Shown here piece after piece: positions 58,972 through 64,000 of a DNA stretch of 64,000 bases. Source of the DNA: DASQPR01 sp963831705 (GTDB taxonomy: Bacteria; Actinomycetota; Actinomycetes; Mycobacteriales; Micromonosporaceae). The translations under genes were made by a program, and so were the position numbers. The stretch spans positions 2,046,001 to 2,110,000 of the forward strand of contig CAWHRE010000010.1 of the NCBI GenBank assembly GCA_963831705.1, given 5' to 3'. Every line of letters starts with the position of its first letter. The first letter of the stretch is position 1. The notes below the pieces were generated by a model. It saw only the letters and a list, made by a program, of their open reading frames with translations, was not told the DNA's origin and did not search any database.

Positions 58972-59024
58972 CGTGATCGTGTAGCGCCGTACACGCTCTG
59001 GCGTGCCGGCGCTACACGATCACG
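58972..59024 (-). terminator. 18-bp perfect hairpin after the luciferase-like gene
   Basis: CGTGATCGTGTAGCGCCG (58972-58989) and its exact complement (59007-59024) with a 17-base loop. It lies three bases past the stop of the oxidoreductase and 26 before the preferred glycosyltransferase start, on the same strand, and probably separates the two. Confidence 0.75.
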
Positions 59025-59027
59025 AGG

Positions 59028-59903
59028 TCAGCCGATCTCGGCGAGGCGCGGAATGACGTACTCGGACAGTTGGCTCACGTAGCCGGCCGGATCGGGGCCC
59101 ATCGGTGCGATCTCGACGAGGTCGATGCCGATCTTCGCGTACTCCTCCATCAGTGAGAGGAACGCGTCCGGATCCGACAGCGGATCGCGGGCCGTGAGCG
59201 TCTTGGTGATTGTGGCCAGGTCACGACCTTCGTTCTCGCAGTGCTCGGCCAGGATGTCGAGCTTGCGCTTGACCTCGTCCGGCGTGGTCGCGAACAGGTT
59301 GCAGGCGTCCGCGTATCGGGCGACGAGCCGCAGCGTCTTCTTCTCGCCGCCGCCGCCGATCAGGATCGGCGGACGCGGCGACTGCGAGCGGGCGCGGCGA
59401 GCAGATCGTCTCGGCGAGCTGGTAGTACTTGCCGTCGTAGGGCCCGTCGTTGTCGCTCCACATCTGCTCGCAGATCTGGATCGTCTCCTCGAGCCGCTCG
59501 AACCGCTCGCCGACCGGCGGGAACGGCGACGCCGAGGGCCTTGTGCTCGCGCTCGTACCAGGCGGCGCCGACGCCGAGCATCGCGCGACCGCCGGACAGC
59601 ACGTCGAGCGTGGTGACGATCTTCGCGAGCAGACCCGGGTGCCGGTAGGTGACACCGGTGACCATCAGGCTCGAGCCTGATCCGCTCGGTCTTGGCCGGC
59701 CACGAAGCCGAGCGACGTGTAGCCCTCGAGCATCGGGTCGTGCGCGATCTGCCGAAGTGCTCCATCTGGAACCAGTGGTCCATCACGTGAACCAGGCGCA
59801 GACCGCCGTCCTCGGCCGCCTTCGCGGTGTCGCCGAGCGCCGGCCGCAGCCCTGCCGGGCCGCCGGGGAGCGTGAAGTTCATGAAGTGAATGCCTACCTG
59901 CAT
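59028..59903 (-). pseudogene. LLM class F420-dependent oxidoreductase with ~5 small indels
   Basis: Read across frames this is a ~290-residue luciferase-like, probably F420-dependent enzyme: MQVGIHFMNFTLPGG, VHVMDHWFQMEHF, DPMLEGYTSLGFVAG, VTGVTYRHPGLLAKIVTTLD, GGRAMLGVGAAWYEREHKAL, PPVGERFERLEETIQICEQM, PPILIGGGGEKKTLRLVARY and a good C-terminus. Frame changes lie near 59750 (-1 or +2), 59690, 59673, 59527 and 59386; four fit one extra base. Motifs and codon pattern are otherwise intact, as in phoD, so sequence error or recent damage is likelier than old decay. Confidence 0.82.
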
Positions 59904-59999
59904 GTGCCGATCTCCTACCTGAGTAACTCGCAACGTTCGCCTCGGCGAGCATATGGCTGCTCTCCGAAATCAGTTGCTCGGCCTGGCAGACTTCAAACC

Positions 60000-61448
60000 G
60001 TGACTCTGGACTTTGATCGTGGCGCCGGGCTTCTTCATAGGCTGACCTCCTACAACACCGAGCGAGAGTGGGACGTGCCGGCCGACGATCCGAGGCTGCG
60101 GCACGACCTCGTTCCGAACGATCGAGCGATCGCGCCGCCACCGGCCAAGCAGTACGCGGCCGATCTGCCGGTCGTGGCGTTGCCACGCGACCTTCCTCGA
60201 CCCGGCACGACCGCCACCGCCGTGCTGGCCGGCGTCCCAATCGCCGACGGCGCACTCGACGCGGCTCAGCTGGGACGCGTGCTGTTCCTTGGTGGCGGCG
60301 TCGTGCGGACTCTGGAGCGCAACGGGACTCGGATGCTGTTTCGGGCATCCGGTTCGGCCGGGGCACGGTTCCCGCTGGAGCTTTATGCGAGTACGCGCAA
60401 CGTGGCCGGCGTACCTGACGGCGTCCACTGGTATGACCCGGTGGAACATGTTTTGGTGCAGGTCGGACCGCCTGCTGGCGGCGATGTGACGACTCTGGTC
60501 GTGACCGGGATACCGTGGCGGACCGGCTGGCGCTACGCCGAACGAGGCTGGCGGCACGTGTATTGGGACGGCGGCACGCTGCTGTCCCAACTCACCGCTG
60601 CGGCGGAAAGCGCTGGCCTCCGACCGCAACTGCGGACGCTGTTCCCGGACGCAGAAGTACGCGATCTCGTCGGCGCGGATGGCGTACACGAGCAGCCGAT
60701 CGCACTGGTGTCGTTCGGCGACGGTACGCCCGCGATTTCGTCTTCTGGCCCTGCGGCGGACGGGTTCCTGCCGCCGGTGGAGTTCCCGGTGGTGACCGAG
60801 GCGCAGCGGGCCGGTGAACGCTCCTCGCTCGGTTCGCCATGGCCGGTCGCCGCCGAGCTGCCGGACGTCCCGGACGCGCCGTCGCTGGACGAGGTCGTTC
60901 TCCGTCGTGGATCCCAGCGCCGGATGGACCGCAACGCGACAGTGCCACGTACGACGTTGGAATGGTCGATGCGGGCTGCCATGCGCGGGATCGACGTGCC
61001 GCACTGGATCGCCGTACACGGGGTGGACGACGTCGGACCGGGACTCTACCGCTGGCCGGATCTCGACAGCCCGATCAGATCCGGAAATCTGCGCGACGAG
61101 CTGCTGCGGATCTGTCTCGATCAGTCCCTCGGAGCCGAGGCCGCGTACGTGGTGATCTCCGCGATCTCCGGGTCGGAACTCGACGATCGCGGTTACCGCG
61201 ATGCGCAGCTTGCCGCCGGTCTCGTCGAGGGGCGATTGCATCTGGCGGCGTACGCGCTCGGGGCCAGCGCGACCGGCATGACGTTCATCGATTCGGAGAT
61301 GCCCGCGTTCCTGGAGCAACCGGACGACCTGGTGACGTTGCTGTTCACCTGCGTAGGTGTCGGCGAATACGAGTCCCGTCCGGGCGGCGGCCCTGGTACA
61401 CCGGTCGAATTCCGCTACGTCTCGGCAAGACTGGGTTCCGACTCCTAA
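60000..61448 (+). CDS. SagB-type dehydrogenase-like protein
   Basis: A 482-residue protein from GTG 60000. It opens LHRLTSYNTEREWDVPADDP and LPVVALPRDLPRPGTTAT, which match SagB/ThcOx-like FMN oxidoreductases of the nitroreductase fold. Two tandem half-domains are visible, the second starting near VLRRGSQRRMDRNATVPRTT (~residue 300) and containing YRDAQLAAGLVEGRLHLAAYA with LGASATGMTF. SagB proteins oxidise azolines in peptide natural products, but no precursor peptide or cyclodehydratase is adjacent, so a stand-alone role is more likely. Divergent from the luciferase-like gene. Confidence 0.78.
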   Translation: MTLDFDRGAGLLHRLTSYNTEREWDVPADDPRLRHDLVPNDRAIAPPPAKQYAADLPVVALPRDLPRPGTTATAVLAGVPIADGALDAAQLGRVLFLGGGVVRTLERNGTRMLFRASGSAGARFPLELYASTRNVAGVPDGVHWYDPVEHVLVQVGPPAGGDVTTLVVTGIPWRTGWRYAERGWRHVYWDGGTLLSQLTAAAESAGLRPQLRTLFPDAEVRDLVGADGVHEQPIALVSFGDGTPAISSSGPAADGFLPPVEFPVVTEAQRAGERSSLGSPWPVAAELPDVPDAPSLDEVVLRRGSQRRMDRNATVPRTTLEWSMRAAMRGIDVPHWIAVHGVDDVGPGLYRWPDLDSPIRSGNLRDELLRICLDQSLGAEAAYVVISAISGSELDDRGYRDAQLAAGLVEGRLHLAAYALGASATGMTFIDSEMPAFLEQPDDLVTLLFTCVGVGEYESRPGGGPGTPVEFRYVSARLGSDS

Positions 61449-61498
61449 ACGCTGTGGCTGATGGCGAGCATCGGCGCATTCGAGGAGTCGTTCCGCAG

Positions 61499-62506
61499 CT
61501 AGAAGAGGGCTAGCTGGCCGGGCATTGGGTCGTACCGTCTGCGACGTGTCGTCCACTGTTTCGGCGCGGGTACCGCGTGCGGCGTGCCGGGCGGCGGCGC
61601 GCCTCCGACCAGCGCCCACAACGACGGCCCAAGAATGATGCCGCGAGCGGCGAGTGCCAGCCGCATCACTGCGCGATCGATCGGCAGGCGTACCGATTCG
61701 AGCCGTGGGATCGGCAGGTCGTTCCGCATCGACATGAGCCGCCGATTCCGGGCCACCGCCTCGCGCGCCGCAGCCGAGCCGAGGTGGTCCCCCGGCCGAT
61801 CTCCGACCACGTCATACACGGCCTGCCGGTCGCCACGATCCCAGGCTTCCCATGCGGCATCAACGCTGCCGAACGCGGCGAGCAGTCGAGCCGATGTCGC
61901 CGAACCGAATCCCGGCACGCCACGCAGGTTGTCCGACGGATCGCCGCGAAGTGCCGCGTAGTCCCGGTACTGCGTCGGGGCAACGCCGTAGATCTCCTCA
62001 AGCGATGTCGGCGTCACCAGCACGGCCTCACTGAAACCGCCGTTGCGGATGCGCAGCACCGAGGTGGTCGCGTCGATCAGTGCGAACGCGTCTCGATCGC
62101 TCGTCATCAGGACGGACCGCCAGCCGCTGGTACGCGCATGGGCGGCACAACTTGCCAGGACGTCATCGGCCTCGTACGCGGTCGGCACCACGATCGTCAG
62201 TCCGGCCGCACGCAGGAGGCCGGGCGCGGCCAGGATTTGTTCCGCGAGATCGGCCGGTTTCTCCGGGCGCTGCGCTTTATATGGTGGATAGTCCGCCTTG
62301 CGGGCTGAATGCTCCGGACAGTCGAATCCGACCACGACCGCATCCGGCCGCAGTCGCGCGGCGGCTCGGGCCACGTAGCCGACCAGGCCTTTCAGCGCCC
62401 AGACCGGGCGTCCTTGCTGGTCGCGGACCTCGCCGGTCGCGGCGGCGTGGTAGGCGCGGTGCAGCAGGCTGTTGCCATCCAGGACGAGGAGCAGCGGAGC
62501 CGGCAC
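61499..62506 (-). CDS. stand-alone 5'-3' exonuclease / flap endonuclease (FenA-like)
   Basis: A 335-residue protein homologous to the N-terminal nuclease domain of DNA polymerase I. It shows LLLVLDGNSLLHRAYHAAAT (metal Asp), VVVGFDCPEHSARKADYPPY, the AYEADDVLASCAA acidic cluster, VLMTSDRDAFALID and the helix-hairpin-helix LRGDPSDNLRGVPGFGSATS. Mycobacterial FenA is a comparable single-domain flap endonuclease. The last five residues are QLALF, the canonical beta-sliding-clamp binding motif, which would recruit it to replication or repair sites. Confidence 0.9.
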   Translation of the reverse strand: MPAPLLLVLDGNSLLHRAYHAAATGEVRDQQGRPVWALKGLVGYVARAAARLRPDAVVVGFDCPEHSARKADYPPYKAQRPEKPADLAEQILAAPGLLRAAGLTIVVPTAYEADDVLASCAAHARTSGWRSVLMTSDRDAFALIDATTSVLRIRNGGFSEAVLVTPTSLEEIYGVAPTQYRDYAALRGDPSDNLRGVPGFGSATSARLLAAFGSVDAAWEAWDRGDRQAVYDVVGDRPGDHLGSAAAREAVARNRRLMSMRNDLPIPRLESVRLPIDRAVMRLALAARGIILGPSLWALVGGAPPPGTPHAVPAPKQWTTRRRRYDPMPGQLALF

Positions 62507-62634
62507 CCGAACAGCCTAGCCGCCCAACCTGACCATCCCGAAGGTCCGCGTTCCGAGCGAGGCTTGAGGTGACTCCGAGGCGACCACGTGGAAACGCTCG
62601 GTACGTATCGAGGCCGGGTGGCCACTATCTCGAC

Positions 62635-63795
62635 ATGGACTTGTCTACTCTGGCCCGGCCGTGGCGGCGCCGGGCCCTGACCGTGAACGTGGCACTCGCC
62701 GCCGTCGCGATCGGCGCGTCGTTCTGGGCGTACACGATCGTGTGGGCGGCCGACAGCACTCCGGCGGCCGCGGCCGATGCCCAGAATCTCGCCCAGGTCG
62801 CCACCCGTACGGTGACCGCGACCGTCTCCAGTTCCGGCACGGTGGCGAGCTCAAGCGTGATCACCGCGACGTTCGTGACCACCGGGACGGTGACCGCGAT
62901 CTCAGTCGCGCTCGGGCAACACGTGACCAAGGGCCAGACGCTCGCCCGCATCGATGCCACTGCGGCGAACCAGACGCTCCGGTCGGCACGTGACAATCTG
63001 ACGTCGGCCGAGGACACGCTGGCAACCGCGAAGTCGGATGCCGATACGTCGGCGATCGATGCGGCCGAGACTCAGGTCGGCAACGCGGAGGATGCGGTGA
63101 CCAGCGCGAAGGCGTCGGTTGACGGTACCGTCCTGACCGCGCCGATCACCGGCACGATCGTCGCGCAGAACGGTGTGGTCGGATCCAGCAGCGCGTCGTC
63201 GAGTTCCAGCGGCTTCATGGAGATCGCGGACATGACGAAGATGGAGATCGACACGAGTTTTCCAGAGGCCGACGCGACCAAGCTCACGACCGGAATGCCG
63301 GCCGAGGTGACGTGGACCGCGTTGACCGGCGCGACGGCGACCGGAACGGTTGCCTCGATCGATCCGACCGCGACGACGAGCGGTGACGTCACCACGTACG
63401 GCGTGGTCGTGAAGCTGACCAGCCTGCCGGACGGCATCCGGATTGGCCAGAGCGCGACCGCCGTCGTGACCACCGCGTCCGCCGCGAACGTGCTCGCCGT
63501 ACCGGCAACCGCGATCACCACCAGCGGTACGAAACACACCGTGACCGCGGTTGTCAACGGCGCGGATGTGGTCACCACCGTGCAGGTCGGCGTCGTCGGT
63601 GACTCGTACACCGAGGTCAAGTCCGGGCTGACCGAGGGCGAGCAGATCGTGTTGCCGGTTGTGCGTACCTCCTCGACCACGGGCACGAGAACAACGGACA
63701 GCAATCCATTCGGCGGCGGTGCGGGCGGTGGCCCTGGCGGCGGTACTGGTGGCGGCGCGGGTGGCTTCGGCGGCGGAGCGGGTGGCGGACAATGA
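62635..63795 (+). CDS. HlyD/RND-type periplasmic adaptor (membrane fusion) protein
   Basis: A 386-residue protein. It has an N-terminal membrane helix (VNVALAAVAIGASFWAYTIV), a barrel-sandwich hybrid with paired biotinyl-lipoyl-like halves (ISVALGQHVTKGQTLARIDA and DGTVLTAPITGTIVAQNGVV) flanking a helical hairpin rich in Ala/Asp/Thr, a beta-barrel (GMPAEVTWTALTG; GIRIGQSATAVVT), and a Gly-rich tail (~350-386, GGGAGG type). Such adaptors pair with MacB-like ABC permeases. ATG 62635 is preferred. Its stop overlaps the next gene by four bases. Confidence 0.87.
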   Translation: MDLSTLARPWRRRALTVNVALAAVAIGASFWAYTIVWAADSTPAAAADAQNLAQVATRTVTATVSSSGTVASSSVITATFVTTGTVTAISVALGQHVTKGQTLARIDATAANQTLRSARDNLTSAEDTLATAKSDADTSAIDAAETQVGNAEDAVTSAKASVDGTVLTAPITGTIVAQNGVVGSSSASSSSSGFMEIADMTKMEIDTSFPEADATKLTTGMPAEVTWTALTGATATGTVASIDPTATTSGDVTTYGVVVKLTSLPDGIRIGQSATAVVTTASAANVLAVPATAITTSGTKHTVTAVVNGADVVTTVQVGVVGDSYTEVKSGLTEGEQIVLPVVRTSSTTGTRTTDSNPFGGGAGGGPGGGTGGGAGGFGGGAGGGQ

Positions 63796-64000
63796 GGCAC
63801 GCATCGAGGGACTGGCGCAATCGCGCCACCGGGCTGTTCGTGGCGGTGGCGATCCTGGCCGTCTCGTTCCTCGGCGGCATTCAGCTGGAGAAGCACCACA
63901 GTGCTACCGCGGCGGCGACCCCGACCGCGTTCGGCACCGGCCAACGTCCGGCGTTCGGCGGAGCGTCCGGTGCACCGACCGCCTCGACCGCCCCGGCGAC
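63792..64000 (+). CDS. membrane-anchored protein of the efflux operon, cut by window end
   Basis: The first 69 codons of a gene whose ATG overlaps the adaptor stop (ATGA). Residues 1-10 are basic, ~12-28 are a membrane helix (TGLFVAVAILAVSFLGGI), and the rest is Ala/Thr/Gly/Pro-rich. This matches the small anchored protein often found between adaptor and ABC genes in actinobacterial MacAB-like operons. The 3' end is missing, so family assignment is not possible. Confidence 0.7.
   Translation, partial: MRHASRDWRNRATGLFVAVAILAVSFLGGIQLEKHHSATAAATPTAFGTGQRPAFGGASGAPTASTAPA

Noticed and set aside
1..64000. tRNA, rRNA, CRISPR array, prophage or insertion sequence
   Set aside because: No sequence resembling these was found on either strand by eye. 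The only dispersed repeats are the short palindromic elements, which carry no transposase gene.

Overview
The window is 64 kb of high-GC DNA densely packed with genes that overlap their neighbours by 1-11 bases and often start with GTG. The gene content is actinobacterial: SepH (DUF3071), DUF3027 and DUF2530 proteins, a mycobacterial-type phosphoserine aminotransferase, an F420/luciferase-like oxidoreductase, a PimB/MgtA-type mannosyltransferase and surface LDTR repeats. Two futalosine-pathway menaquinone genes (mqnB, mqnD) argue against Mycobacterium itself and for a lineage such as Frankiales or Streptomyces relatives. No rRNA, tRNA, CRISPR array, phage or complete insertion sequence is visible.

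Layout. (1) 0.3-21.4 kb is a chromosomal core block whose order recalls the M. tuberculosis Rv0862c-Rv0889c neighbourhood: helicase-associated protein, cold shock protein, MFS permease, DUF3027, DUF2530, MarR, sepH, serC, citrate synthase, then pdxH. Accessory genes sit inside it: mqnB-mqnD, a SIR2-like DUF4917 protein, a HAD protein lacking its cap, an RNA 2',3'-cyclic phosphodiesterase, an aldo/keto reductase and a methyltransferase that seems to start at CTG. (2) 21.4-34.4 kb carries metabolic and surface genes: MFS, aldose epimerase, nitroreductase, a GcdH-like dehydrogenase, a large secreted beta-helix/PKD/LDTR protein, serine deaminase, a sedolisin relic, a PAP2 protein, a tandem GNAT and a DODA-type dioxygenase. 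(3) 34.6-40.5 kb is an overlapping catabolic operon: SDR, MaoC hydratase, SDR, quinone oxidoreductase, APH-fold kinase, acyl-CoA dehydrogenase, HAD. The last three are the three domains fused in animal ACAD10. (4) 40.6-49.3 kb has a DUF4407 membrane protein and partner, a frameshifted APH gene, a MarR/cupin pair with twin operators, a mannosyltransferase, and a phoD gene broken by about eleven small indels. (5) 49.6-57.2 kb is a Kdp potassium-pump operon: an extra 27-codon membrane ORF, then kdpF, A, B, C, D, with no kdpE. (6) 57.2-64 kb has a secreted protein, an HpnB-like glycosyltransferase, an indel-ridden F420-type oxidoreductase, a SagB-like protein, a stand-alone 5'-3' exonuclease ending in a beta-clamp motif, and the first genes of an efflux-type operon cut by the window end.

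The most unusual non-coding feature is a family of about 60-90 bp palindromic elements (arms GTTGATCCTGGAGTTAGT and its complement) at four loci in the first 36 kb, always at gene 3' ends. In two cases the element supplies the stop codon of the adjacent gene. The most interesting coding hypothesis is the split ACAD10-like kinase/dehydrogenase/HAD operon, which predicts catabolism of hydroxyacyl-CoAs through a phosphorylated intermediate.
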